This document shows positions 45,503-57,104 of a stretch of 64,000 nt of DNA, piece by piece. The translations under genes and the position numbers were made by a program. The notes under the pieces were generated by a model. That model was given only the letters and a program-made list of their open reading frames with translations. It did no database searches and was not told the origin of the DNA. Every line of letters begins with the position of its first letter. Positions within the stretch are counted from its first letter, which is position 1. Origin of the DNA: Eurosta solidaginis. Its lineage: Eukaryota; Arthropoda; Insecta; Diptera; Tephritidae. The DNA is taken from contig NC_090320.1 of NCBI RefSeq assembly GCF_040869045.1, positions 117,871,112-117,935,111 of the forward strand, given 5' to 3'.

Positions 45503-46577
45503 ATTTTTGCTAAGAAAACAGGGCGAGACCGAGCTGTGAAAGATTTTCGAAATTTAAAACGCCGACTTTCCATTTTTCCGGAGTTAAGGATTGACCATAT
45601 TGTCAAAGAGCGTTATCCCACATTTATAGACGCAATCAAAGATCTTGATGATTGTTTGACGCTATTATTTTTATTTAGTTCATTTCCGTCGTTGCATTCA
45701 ATTCCACGTGATCAATCGTTTCTATGTCGTCGTCTTACTACGGAATTCTTACATTACATTATAGGCACGAAGTCGCTACGAAATGTGTTTATTTCCATTA
45801 AGGGGTTTTATTTTCAAGCAGATATAAAGGGACAAAAAGTTTCCTGGATAATGCCACATAATTACCCGTTCAAACCACACTCTAAAGCTGAAGTTGATTT
45901 CAAACTGATGTCCATTTTTGTAGAGTTTTACACCGCAATGCTCGGATTTGTGAATTACCGCCTATTTAATAGCAATGGGTATACATATCCTCCTAACTTT
46001 GGAATAGAAAAATCGGAATATAATTATAAAAATGAGATGACATATATGTCAGACCGTATTGCCGCATTAAACATCGATTTTTTTATAACTGGAAACGAGG
46101 CTGATGAAGAAAAAGATGTGAAATTTTTGGAGCAAGACCAAAAATCAAAACGGATGATAAAAATGAGAACCGAGAAAGAGGAACTTAACCGCTTGTTAAC
46201 GCTTTTCAAAGGCTTGAAGTTCTTCATTAGTAGGGAAGTGCCACGCGAACCTCTAGTTATTTTAATAAGGTCCTTTGGAGGAAAAGTCTCGTGGGATTCG
46301 TCCATATTTGGTGGTGCTACGTATGATGAAAATGACGACACAATTACGCATCAAATTGCTGAAAGATTTGTTAAAGCTGACCAATTTATATCGCGAGACT
46401 ATATTCAGCCGCAATGGATTTTTGATAGTGTTAATCGGCGATGTTTACTTCCCACCAATAACTATTTTGTGGGCGTATCACTACCTCCACATTTGTCGCC
46501 ATTTGTCGACTTGAATCAAGACCTCTCACCTGAACAGCGGTTCGAAAAAAGTTACATGTCTACTGCTATTGAAAAGG
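45503..46577 (+). CDS. pes: Pescadillo, main exon with BRCT domain
   Basis: The acceptor is TTTTTAAACAG at 45492-45502; the intron from 45448 is 55 bp. The exon continues the Pescadillo N-domain ([52 protein letters not shown]). A charged linker then leads to the BRCT domain (about 46205-46480: [42 protein letters not shown]). BRCT domains bind phosphopeptides or partners and are needed for nucleolar targeting. It ends in phase 1 at AAGG|GTTAGT. No lesion is visible, so the exon looks functional. Confidence 0.97.
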
Positions 46578-46632
46578 GTTAGTTTCTAATATATGTTATT
46601 TTAAACAACGATTATAATACTTATATTTTCAG

Positions 46633-46760
46633 AAAAAAATTTTGATAAAAATATAAGCAAAGGAACTTCAAACACTAATCTCATGAATGAAGAGCAGTTG
46701 GAAATTGCTTATATGCAAGAAAGATCAGGACAGGAGAAACAAGATAATGTTAAATATGAG
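46633..46760 (+). CDS. pes: Pescadillo, following exon
   Basis: The 55-bp intron 46578-46632 ends TATATTTTCAG. The exon encodes an acidic/polar stretch (NLMNEEQLEIAYMQERSGQE) that fits the low-complexity region after BRCT. It ends GAG|GTAAGA in a complete codon. The basic C-terminal tail of the family is not found downstream, so at least one exon lies beyond a long intron, either outside the window or unrecognised. Confidence 0.85.
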
Positions 46761-47521
46761 GTAAGAAAAACTTGAAATATACAGCAGCTAAATCCGGTAG
46801 GAACGTGGTTAAACCGTGTTCAAACACGCCAGATTTTGTTTCGAAACACGTTGCTTGATCAAGAGGGTCCAAAAAGGAGAGGATGGTAGTGGTAATATTT
46901 TGCAATAATTTCTTAAATTGATAGATCTTTTGACATTGTTTTATTTCACATCGTAGCTCGTTGTATTCTCTCAATCCCTCGTAGTATATATTGTTTTGAA
47001 CAATTTACAGCTGTCCAACGAAAGTTTTTTCTATTATTTTAGCCGGGAGGGCCCTTACTGCTTTTAAAGTATGAAAATACTTAGTTCACTTAATAGTTTG
47101 GGAAAATTTAAAAAAACGTGAAATAACGACGGACAAAGCGGCGTCTTTTTGGAGTATACCTTGTAAATCTCTTCAAAACCTTTTCTCTGAAAAGTGAGAT
47201 TCTAATCTGCACTCCTATACGGTCTATGAACTTTGTTTTTATCAAATTTACTCATTTTCTCGTATTCTAAATAAAAAATCCTTGTGAGTTTTTTCACACC
47301 TCCCTTTCCTCTTGTTCTGAACAATGTTCGAAAAAGGGAAAATCGGTTAATGGAGATAAGTAGGTATTGTGAATGTGAGAGTCGGGAAAGAACCAATCTC
47401 AGACGGCGATACTCTTCTCAGTGTGTCACGTGCAGAAGATGGTTGCGTCGTTAGGGATGTTCTGAGCTAGAACCCAACATTCGTCGAACACAAAATTTCT
47501 GCAAAACTTTTCTGGCTCCAG

Positions 47522-47834
47522 CAGCAGCATTTTTGAAAATGTATAATTTACAAGCTATTTTATATTCAGTCCAATTCTGCCATTTTTTATGAGTTTATTC
47601 ACATGTTGAATTAAAGGGAATGCATCAAAATAGTTAAAGTTTACTGTTTCTTATACAAAAAAACATTAATTTGTACAAATTTGTGCTAAAATACATTAAC
47701 ATTCTACCACAAAACTCATTGTTACAGTCCAAAAGTATATAAATAAGCAACGGAAGAGTTCTTAGCAAATTTGATGCAGTCATCCAGAAATTGCGCACTG
47801 ATTTTTTAAGCAGGCATTTTCAAAAATGCTGCTG
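47522..47834. repeat. 313-bp unit bounded by 20-bp inverted repeats
   Basis: CAGCAGCATTTTTGAAAATG at 47522-47541 is perfectly inverted at 47815-47834. The interior is AT-rich. This may be a MITE; no clear duplication flanks it. Confidence 0.7.
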
Positions 47835-49727
47835 CCGGCGCAGCGGCGGCGGCGTCCGGCGCGTTACTATATTTTCTACTCGTTTAAAAGACTGTTTAGG
47901 CCATTTATTGCTCATGTCGAAAATTGGTCGGATATGGTAGAAAGTGGTATCAACGGATGCGCATCACTACCAGTTATAAGAAACTAATTGCGAAATTTAA
48001 CTCTTTCTAACTGTTCAAAAGTTATTTAAAAAAACAGGTGCTTTCGATGTCAGCTTAACACGGACTTTGCATCACCCAATTCACCAAAACACTAAAAAAA
48101 AGTTATATAATAAATTTATATGCTCAATTTGCATATTTCAAAAAATTAATAATGAACAATGATTTCAAATAAAATGACCCAAAGCGAACATGTTTTCAAA
48201 TTGTCCTCAAGTTGTTAAAAAAGCAAACTACCCAAAAAAGGTGCCGATTTTTAAAAAAACGTATATTGCGATTGGCCGAAAGAATAAGCGAAATCAGTGA
48301 TGCAAAATCCTTTATCCTTAATCCTGATTCTTACCTCATACGTAAGTTCAGGATATATTTACGTATGAGAAGGGTTTGAAAAATCACTTGGGCTTAAATT
48401 CAAACATCTGTTTATTTGCGAAACTATACAATAGCGTCTGAAATGTAAATTTTGATTTTCACACTTCATCCTTCAACACCCAAGTCTCCCGGGTTGACAT
48501 TTCCTAAAGTTGGCGGCCCTATCCAAAACTATTCCCGTGGAGTGAATCACATTGATTATAGCTTATAAACCAAGTTTAGATATAACCTACTCACATATAT
48601 TTACCAGGTGAGGCTTTGTACTTCGCAAAAACACTCAAAGTGGCAAAGCAAAAGCTTTCGCAAGACGTCGAACTAATGACCGAGTGTGCTACTACCCTAA
48701 CGTAGTGGACAGTCGAACTAGTCTCAAAACTGAAGGTACGCGGTCATCCATAATGAGCTCTTATATCATAAGGCCGGAAAACAGCAGTTAACATCTTTCA
48801 ACTTGAAATCGCTCGACTCTCATTCTAAAATATCGTTTTGATTTAACGATGCCTATTGAAATCAATGTTGTGAACACAAACGTCTGCAAACTTTGGTCTA
48901 CATTTTAAAAATTTTATCCAGGGTCCTAAAATTTTAATTATGTAGATGCGCCGAGCATTATACGATTTTCACCCATTACGCAATGACATCCATTTATACT
49001 GCTTATGATTTCGAGGGCGGCATCCTTGGCCGAATTGTCACTCCCTAAGGTTTCAAGGTGTTTCTCTGGTGTAGCTCGGCAGCATAGCGCGACAAAAACA
49101 TCCGTTAGAAAGTGTTCGGAGCTACAGCTAGAGCTTCTAGGAAAGTGACGTCGAGGAAGGTATGAGTTCGAAGTCCCATTCCTAAAGCTTCTGTTTTGGC
49201 ATATGGTGAGAGATTCAGGAAGCGTGGTAGCGACTGGTGGTCGGTATTGCTACTGTTCGCACATCCGGAATTGTAGCTATTAAAAACAGCGGAAGAAACT
49301 GGAGGCACCCAGTGCCATGAGAGTCATGAGTAGTAATAGACCATTATAGCAACCGTAAGTCGCCTTTGTGCGTGAACGCCAAGGAGCCACAAATGATTTA
49401 AAGAAACTGTGTTCACCACGATTATTAGGAGTTAACCCCAGGTGAAACTACGCTTTGCACGAGATCTCTATTTCTTTTCAGCAGACGCAGCAGTACCAAT
49501 TCCAAAGACCGGGGTAAGGTTTGAAGCCTCTCTGGAGTAAGTGAACGAGGGACAATCCCTCCGCACGGAGCTACTCCTGAAATATTATCCTGTGAGATTT
49601 TGAGGCAAAAACCCCGGATCTTTCCGAAATGGCCAAAACGTTGATTTCCTTAAATACATACAAACAAAACCTTTCCTAAATATTATTTTTTTAAATAGAA
49701 AAATTTAGCTTTTTAAAGTAAAAACAC

Positions 49728-49815
49728 CGGCCTACGCCGGCGCGCCGCCCACACCGCCGACGCCGGTATATAATAGAGCCTACACCGCCGCCGCCGATAA
49801 AGTGGTCGGCGCAAA
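49728..49815. repeat. GC-rich CCG-repeat island
   Basis: Clustered GCCGGCG / CCGCCGCCG trinucleotide-like motifs in an AT-rich region, related in composition to 47830-47870. Confidence 0.6.
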
Positions 49816-50496
49816 CCTCTACTGGAGACACAAAAGATTTGCAGAAATTTCCTGTTCGGCGAATGTTTGGTTCTAGCCCAGAACATCCATCCAGAGTATG
49901 GCCGTCTGAGATTGATTATTTACCTACTTGTGCAGCAGAACCATATCCAAGGGCCGGCGTTGGCTTCAATCCCCTCTCGGAACAGGAGAGAAGGAGCTGC
50001 TCCGAAGATGAAACACCTCAGTCGGGATTGGGAGGGCAGCGAAAGATTATCTGTGGCCCCTATTATGAGACAAATCCGATATTCGACTGTGGTCGAAAGA
50101 GCTGATCTAACACATTGTCAATCGTTATTATGATGCCCATTCAATCAAGACTAGGGTTATCGTAACGAAAACCGTTATTGTTCAATAATTCGAAATATTC
50201 TACCGTTCAGAAGAGCACATTTTTATTAGCTGTCAAATAAAAAAATAAATAAATAAACAAATGCAGAATTATTCATTGCGTCCAAGAAAGTAAATAGAAG
50301 TTCGACTACGACGGAAATGTGGTTTACTGATTCGTCAGTTGAAGAGGTAAGTTTACTAGAACTGGCCAGAAGTAGAAAAAGGTTGAAAAGGCATGTTTTT
50401 TAATGTTCATCAATTATACATTTTGTTTATAGATTTATGCAATGGACTTGCTGTCTAGTACAAATTAACTGCTGCAGCAATGCACAAGAGCCAAGT

Positions 50497-51931
50497 CTAG
50501 ACAAAATATCCATCGCCTTCGGCGATAAAGTGCTGTCGGATCCGAAAAATTGCGCAAGCGCTTTCTGTCGAAAATATGCAATGCATTCTATGGTTGAAAA
50601 ACCCAAAAAAAAAAATTGGCAAAGAGGGATTAAATTATCTAGCGCATGTCCTCAACCTGTCCCTTACACCTTCGTCATGCCCAAAAAATGGAAAATGGCC
50701 AAGGTGGTCCCGCTACTAAAGCCTGGGAAACCAGCTAACGTAGGTGAGTCATATCGTCCGATATCTCTCCTATCGCCATAGCCAAGACATTTCAAGCCAT
50801 TGAGCCCCCCTATTTCACTGAAAATTTGCGTCCTGCCAATCATCAGCTTGACTTTCAAAAACTACATAGCAATACCACCGCGTTAAACGCCATTAACACA
50901 CTCAAAAGCTTTTGATACAGTCAACCACGTCACGTTACTGTAAAACTTGGAAGGGTTCTGCCCTCCTCCAAGTCTCCAAAGGTGGACCGCAAATTATCTG
51001 TCTGGTCGGGCAGCCTCGGTGCAATTCAGGAACACAACATCTAAACCCAGAAGAATCAAACGGGGGTACCACAGAGTAGTGTCCTATCCCCGTTTTTGTT
51101 TAACTGCTACATGTAGAAGCTACCTTCGCTACCAGAAGAAGTTATCATTGTATCATACGCCGATGACTGCACAATAATGGTCACAGGTCCAGACCCACAC
51201 ATCGATGATCTTATTAATCAAATAAACAGCTATCTCCAGCATGGCGTCCGCCGTGGTGTGATGGTAGTGTGCTCCGCCTACCACACCAAAGATCCTGGGT
51301 TCATGCCCGGGCAAAGCAACATCAAAATTTTAGAAACAAGTTTTTTCAATTAGAAGAAAATTTTTCTAAGCGAGGTCGCCCCTCGTGTGTTTTGCAAGCA
51401 CTCCGAGTGTATTTCTGTCATGAAAAACTCTCAGTGAAAAATTATCTACCTTGCAGATGCCGTTCGGAGTCGGCATAAAACAAGTAGGTCCCGTCCCGTC
51501 AATTTGTAGAACAAATGTAAAGGAGCACGACGCAAATTGGAAGAGAACCTCTCTTCGGAGGTTATCGCGCCTTACATTTATTTGCTTTTTATCTCCAGCC
51601 CTCAGTGATATCCGCAAACGGCGTCGAACCTCTATGACAGGAATTGCCCGGCGAACCCATTTCTAAAATACCAAGAGCTCGAAAAAGAGGGACGCACCCT
51701 CGCCAGGGTAGGGGATGTGGGTACTGTAACAGGTTAATCTCCTACCTATCCACAAGCAACCCCGGCATACGTAAAGCATGTACTGTTTGCAGTATGTCTC
51801 CACATGACACCAACGATCTCTTCAATTGGAATGTGGAACCAACGCCTCTTACACCTGTTGAAACAGCACGTTTCCTTGGACTCCCGTTAAAGGATATTGA
51901 CGACAAACTTTCACCTACGTCTATTTTTTGA
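50497..51931 (+). pseudogene. Jockey/BS-like LINE copy 2, interrupted by a SINE
   Basis: This is the same family as 25519-27776: the IAFGDKVLSD phrase at 50510, then RT with KVVPLLKPGKPANVGESYRP and, downstream, IIVSYADDCTIMV, which keeps the catalytic YADD that copy 1 lacks. After the SINE (51241-51589) the post-RT and C-terminal Cys-His region (SPHDTNDLFN) runs to about 51931. It lacks the endonuclease, has an internal deletion near 50605 and many stops. No (CAA)n tail remains. Confidence 0.85.
51241..51589 (+). mobile_element. tRNA-derived SINE inserted in LINE copy 2
   Basis: 349 bp with the 10-bp duplication TATCTCCAGC at 51231-51240 and 51590-51599. The head is tRNA-like: an A-box-like GTGTGATGGTAGTG (about 51255) and a B-box GGGTTCATGCCC (about 51297-51308) at normal spacing. 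The pol III promoter would drive its transcription. The body carries a GATGCCGTTCGGAGTCGGCA hairpin-like segment, and the element ends in a T-rich tail. Confidence 0.92.
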
Positions 51932-52389
51932 CACGGACTTTTCCGATCACAAAAAAAATAACTATTAAAATAAGTCCCTGCGACTACCGGAGTTTACAAG
52001 AAATTTATAGCAATTAGGAAAATGGTTAAAAATGGGGTATTCCATAATAAAAAGTATTAACGAAATTTTACAAAAAGTGTATCAAAACCGCAACCATGGT
52101 TGGAAAAATAATAGAATAGAGATCAAAGCAGGGTTAGTTTGCAATGACGCATTGCATGCAACAATATCAAACATGTTTCGTTTGTTTCTATTATTATTTT
52201 TTCCTGCCTAAATATTGACTCGTCACTTTTTCGCGCAGAAAATAACAACAACTACTGGAATATTATGTCTTGCCACAGAAAAATGATTAACAGGGTGAAT
52301 CGATCCAATTAAAGATGTATTCCTTAAAAAAATATTACATCAATAATTAAATATTTGTGAATAGGTTCAAGCATAAGAATTAAAATTTT
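51932..52389. other. AT-rich spacer
   Basis: No feature was recognised. It ends at the truncation point of element A. Confidence 0.45.
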
Positions 52390-52978
52390 TTCTCGGTCAC
52401 CGTCTTTTTTAACTCCGTATACTCCTCCGACTCGAAGCACGGTGACTCCAGACATACGTCTATGGCTCTGTCATTCGTCTGTATTTCGTCCATGCGCATT
52501 CGTGAGAGTGTGTCGGGAACCACGTTTTGCGCACCTTTTCGATGTTGGATATCGAAATCATAACCCTAGAGCTTCAAACTCCACCTTGCCAACCTCCCAG
52601 AAAGGTCTTTCTGATTCATGAGCCATTTGAGGCTGGCATGATCAGTTATGATGGTGAACGGGGTTCCCTCCACGTAAGGTCGGAATCTCTTCACACTCAC
52701 GATCGCGGCGTAGCATTCCAGTTCGGTGATGCTATAGTTCTTCTGCGCCTTATTTAATTTTGCCGAAACGTAGGCAATCGGTCTTTCGTTCTGGTCATCG
52801 TCTAGTTGGAACAAAACCCCTCCCACTCCGTCAGTTGATGCATCACATTGAATATAAAAGCGACGACTAAAGTCAGGATGGGTGAGCACCGGTGCAGAAA
52901 CCAAACTCTGCTTCAATATTTCAAATGATTTTATTGCTTCGTCCGTCATGGTAAATTTCTTAATTTTGTCCTTTTTGA
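52390..52978 (-). repeat. Direct repeat shared by elements A and B (copy A)
   Basis: It is matched by 63412-64000 with only 2 mismatches over 589 bp by my reading. The match probably continues past the window edge. Confidence 0.95.
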
Positions 52979-53668
52979 GGCAGTCGTGCAGCGGAGCTGC
53001 AATAGTCGCATAGTCCTGTATGAAACGTCGGTACCAGCCCGACATACCCAGGAACCGTCGTAGTTGCTTCGGGGTTTTCGGAACTGGAAAGTCCCTCACA
53101 GCTACCACTTTGTTGGCGTCCGTTCTAGTACACCCATCCCCGACTACGTATCCTAAGTAGCGAACCTCTTTAAAACAAAACTTGCTTTTTTCTACGTTAA
53201 TTGTTAACTTAGCCTCGCGAAGACACCGAGCGACCTTTTCCAATAAACACATATGGGACTCGAAATCTACAGAACAAACTAATAAATCATCTAAGTAAAC
53301 AAATACACATTCACGTAAAGCGGCCGGAATGACCTTGTCCATGAGACGACACATTCGTTGTGCTGCATTGCACAACCCGAAAGGCATAACCGTGAATTGG
53401 TATAAGGGTCGGCCAGGGACAGTAAAAGCAGTCTTTTCTCTTGACTTCCTCTCCAGAGGAATCTGCCAGAAAGCGTCCTTTAAATCTATGGCGGAGATAA
53501 ACCTGGTATTTTGTAGTCGGCTGAGGATTCCATCAATGTGGGGTAAGGGTAGGCATCCTTAATTGTTCGTTCGTTGACTTTGCGAGCGTCCAGGCACAAG
53601 CAGTTTTTCGTCCCTTTTATTACCAGCGATACCGGCGAATTCCAGCTGCTGTTGGACTCCTCGATGAC
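52440..53668 (-). pseudogene. Element A: reverse transcriptase and RNase H
   Basis: The minus frame has the RT palm (FTVMPFGLCNAAQ and VFVYLDDLLV with both Asp intact), thumb (RYLGYVVG, LRRFLGMSGWYRRF) and RNase H (FYIQCDASTDGVGG, ITELECYAAIVSVKRF, ITDHASLKWLMN). 53387-53668 adds the RT fingers and motif A in another frame. Downstream coding stops at the truncation at 52390, before integrase. The element is Gypsy-superfamily. Confidence 0.9.
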
Positions 53669-54325
53669 TCACATGTCCAACATTCGATCTAGCTCTGCGT
53701 ATATGAGTTTTTGAATGGCTGGTGAAATAGGGTAATGGCGCTGCTTTACTGGCAGTTTCTCGTCAACCACCTCGATGACGTGTTCCTCCTTATCTGTTTG
53801 GCCTAACCCTAATACCGCGAAGGACGGGAATTGGGCTTTTACACGCTCCAACCTATTATTTTGCTCCGGCGTTAAAACGTGCTGCACAGCATCGAAAGAC
53901 AAGTCACCCTCGGCGGGCACGAGCTCCGCCACACTGGCACCATTCACACTACCACTCACACCCTTACTCACAACACTCATACCGAAAGCCTGCCAAAAAT
54001 CTATCCCAAAATATACTTCCTGTTGCAGATCAGGAACTATCAAAAATTCTAGTTCCCTGGTCGTATTATCCCACTCGACTGGTAACTTTATGACCCCTAC
54101 CACGGCGGTTTCCTCCCCGTTCGCGGTTCGGATATTTTGGCCCCTGATTGGCACAATCAAGGCCTCTTTACCGCACAGGAGTGCCGCTGAGCCTTTCCCT
54201 AAACAGCTGGCACTCGCCCTTGAGTCCAAGAGAGCTAAAACTTCCCTACCTCCTATCGCGGTTTTGGCGAAAAATCTATTGTCACCTTTTACAATGACAA
54301 TTGTCGCGACAATTTTGCTGCGCAA
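53669..54325 (-). pseudogene. Element A: protease and RT leader
   Basis: The protease-like domain has ALLDSRASASCLG, where the conserved Asp-Ser/Thr-Gly is Asp-Ser-Arg, and YFGIDFWQAFG. The RT leader PISPAIQKLIYAELDRMLDM ends at a TGA where a Gly is usual. Both changes argue that this copy is inactive. Confidence 0.85.
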
Positions 54326-54538
54326 CTTCTTAAAATATCTCTATTTCTCCCTCATCTTATGAATCTTCTCAAAATTTCTCTTTTTCCTATTAGTACTTAT
54401 GGTTTCACAAAATATCCTCCTTCTTGCTTCTTCATACTCTATCTTTCTTTGGTGTAAACTCTTTACTTCGCGTTTTTCCACCGTCCCTTGTGGTTTCCTA
54501 ACCTCCTCTCTGTTCTATTTCTTCTTTCTTGAAAATTT

Positions 54539-56179
54539 TTAATTCAGGTCTGCCTGGTTGCCTAACTCCTGGCTGGAGTCCCCGATCAACTCCGCCAGCC
54601 TCGGGTTTCCCTGTTTGGGCTTAAACACGCAAAAGGACGAATCACTTCCACACGCAAAACAAACCATATTGTGGAACGAGGACGAACATTTCTTTGGTTT
54701 TTGTGCTTCTGCCGGGTTTTTCACAAAGTGATCCACCGGCATACCGCACGAAAAACACAACATCAAGTGGAAGGGTGATGCGCAAAAGGAATTGACGGTA
54801 GAGTTGGACACGGAAGGACTAACAGAAGGACGAACACTATTGGGATTGGCTGTGGTTTGGTGTTGGGGTAAGGATTGGGATTGGTGTTGGGGTGGGCGCT
54901 GAGGCTTCCTATCAAAAGCTTCTAACTTCCTCTCTCCCAGTATATCGGGCTGTTCGAACCCTATCTCATTAACTGGTCTGGACCGGTTCTTATTTTCCCT
55001 AATGAGTTTTTCCGCTCTCTTACACTCAGCTTTGAGCTCCACCAACGAGTCCATTTTAATGGCGAAGGTCAGGTTGGCTAGGTACGGTTTAAGATTTCCC
55101 CTAATTATGCCAACCAATTCCCTCTCAGGGACTCTCTTCCGCAAACGGAACGTCAGGTTGTGGACTTCGCTATAAAAGTCGTCGAAAGCTTCTGCGGGCT
55201 GCTGTTTTCGTTCCATTATTTCACGGATTATTTCATAGTCGGATTCGGCGGACTTGAAGTGACTTAGCAGTTCTGCTTTCAGACCAAAATACCCAAAATC
55301 GGGATAATCGGAATGGTCTTCGAGCACCTGCCAATACCACTTCAAGGCACCGCCGGAAACCAGACAATGAAAGTCCGTGAATAACTGGTAGTAGGAGATG
55401 TTGTGTTGTTCCCGCATTATCTCTACCCAGAATACGAAGCTTTCGACGCTCATTCCCTTGTTTGTCCCATCGAATTTGATGTTCCACTTGTCCAAATCCA
55501 ATTTTTGCCACCTTGGAGGGTTACCACCGTCTCGCTCGGCAGTCCCATTGGTATTCGGCGTACCGTCACGAGCAGTAGTTTCCCCCTCTGGTTTTGAGGT
55601 TGTGGCGTGGATGCCACAGCGGACCGATGTCCCACCGCGTGACTGGATGCCTCCATATCTGCCACACGACCACCAAGATGATCGACGTTGGTCTTGATGC
55701 TCCGCACTTCACCCGCCATTTGCACCACCAAATCTTGTTGTTGCACCATCATCGCCATCATGCGGCTCAGCTGTTCAACATTGGATGTGTGCTCTCTGGC
55801 GTCGGTGCGATGAGCATTTAGGCCGCCGTGAACCATTGCTGGTGCGTTTCGCGAATGAACCCCCCTGTGCACCCACGTTCTCGCTATCGGACATTTGGCA
55901 CACCAAATCTATTTTCTGCGAGAAGTTCAAACTGTCCCCTGTCTCGTTAAACGACACTCCGTTCGCGAAAGAGACCCTAAGCGGACGTTCAGGGCCAAAC
56001 GATCCGAAAAAGTCGACGGCCCTGAGAATACCAGTGTCGATTTGATTGAACACGGAACCGGCGATCTGGTGTTCCAGGCCTCGCGCATGGCTCCTAGTTA
56101 AGCACCTATTAGGATCTAAGATCCCCAATCCCCCAAAAGGTCTTTCGTCGGTATGTTTGCCCTGGTCTTGGTCAGACAT
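54539..56179 (-). pseudogene. Element A: gag
   Basis: It starts at 56179 (MSDQDQGKHTDERPF). Frames 56179-55775, 55872-55450 and 55501-54539 join by shifts. The second has a coiled coil (EQLSRMMAMMVQQQDLVVQM). The third is the capsid (WNIKFDGTNKG, LKWYWQVLEDH) with two unusual Cys-rich segments (CFSCGMPVDHF and CFACGSDSSFC) instead of standard knuckles. The Gag layout resembles element 1. Confidence 0.85.
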
Positions 56180-57104
56180 TCACTGTCTGCAGCAGCAAAA
56201 AGACGTTTAAGCAAAAGTCCAAACGAGAAAAGAAAAAAAAAAGGTCAAGACTCAAAATTTTACGTGTAATGGATCCAAGGAAAGTAAAACCCCACAACTA
56301 ACCGAGTAACAAGCGATAAAAATATGAAAAAGATATGTTAATCTATATATTTTGATGTTAGGTGATAGAAGAATGAACAAAATTTAGCAAGAAAAAAAAA
56401 TTTATATATAAATAAGTTATTTGTTGTAAATAATGTGTGTTAATAAATGGATGTGTATTTCAAATATGTGTGAATGTGTGTAAAAATCCAGGCAATGTGT
56501 ATATGTGTGTATCTTAGAGATAAGAAAGAATTCAGTGAATTGCCTTAAATGTCTATGAACCCAAAACCAAAAATGAAAACTTAAATATTTTTCTGTTTGT
56601 CGAATAACTAAATATATAAGCAATGTATTGAGGTTGTATGCATGGACAGGGGGTATAAAAAAACCTATCGAAAACCCTATGATTGAAAATTGCAAAATAA
56701 ACAAAATTAATACAGGGAATAACAGGCAATGCCTGTATGTATAAGACGTGTAAGAAAATTCAATGCTAAGGATGTGTGTGTAAGTATGTATGTGTGTATG
56801 TGAGAAAAATAACAATTTTCACTATAAATTAAATATATAAAAATTCAAATGCAATATACAAAAATGGCTACTTAAAACCAAGATGGAAATAAGAAGGAAA
56901 AAAATTAAAAAAAATTCAACCACAAAAAAAAGCTTGAAGGATATAAAAAAAAAACTACTAAACGGGAACTGAACTATTTTTGATAATAATCTTAGTGGTT
57001 GGAAAATAGTCAACAACAAACATTTTTTTTTTTTTTATAAAAGGCAGGAATTTAGAAATATCAAACATAAAGTTTGGATATGAGTTGAACCTGAATTATA
57101 ATAT
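56180..57104 (-). other. Element A upstream region, proximal part
   Basis: Non-coding, AT-rich with TGTGTATG-type runs (56430-56510 and 56770-56805). It may be leader and LTR, but no second LTR copy is present to define the ends. Confidence 0.4.

Larger units (their letters stand above)
46761..50496. other. Long presumed pes intron / intergenic DNA
   Basis: About 3.7 kb with no protein family recognised. It holds the inverted-repeat unit 47522-47834 and GC-rich CCG/GGC clusters at about 47830-47870 and 49728-49815 that stand out from the AT-rich background. Open frames at 49105-49308 (minus) and 49839-50105 (plus) have no recognisable motif. Confidence 0.5.

Noticed and set aside
49839..50105. 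Two overlapping 88-residue plus-strand frames as a missing pes exon
   Set aside because: Neither has the basic C-terminal composition expected for Pescadillo, and no convincing acceptor/donor pair frames them.
56417..57019. Long hydrophobic minus-strand frames as membrane proteins
   Set aside because: They are translations of A/T tracts and TG repeats and lack conserved features.
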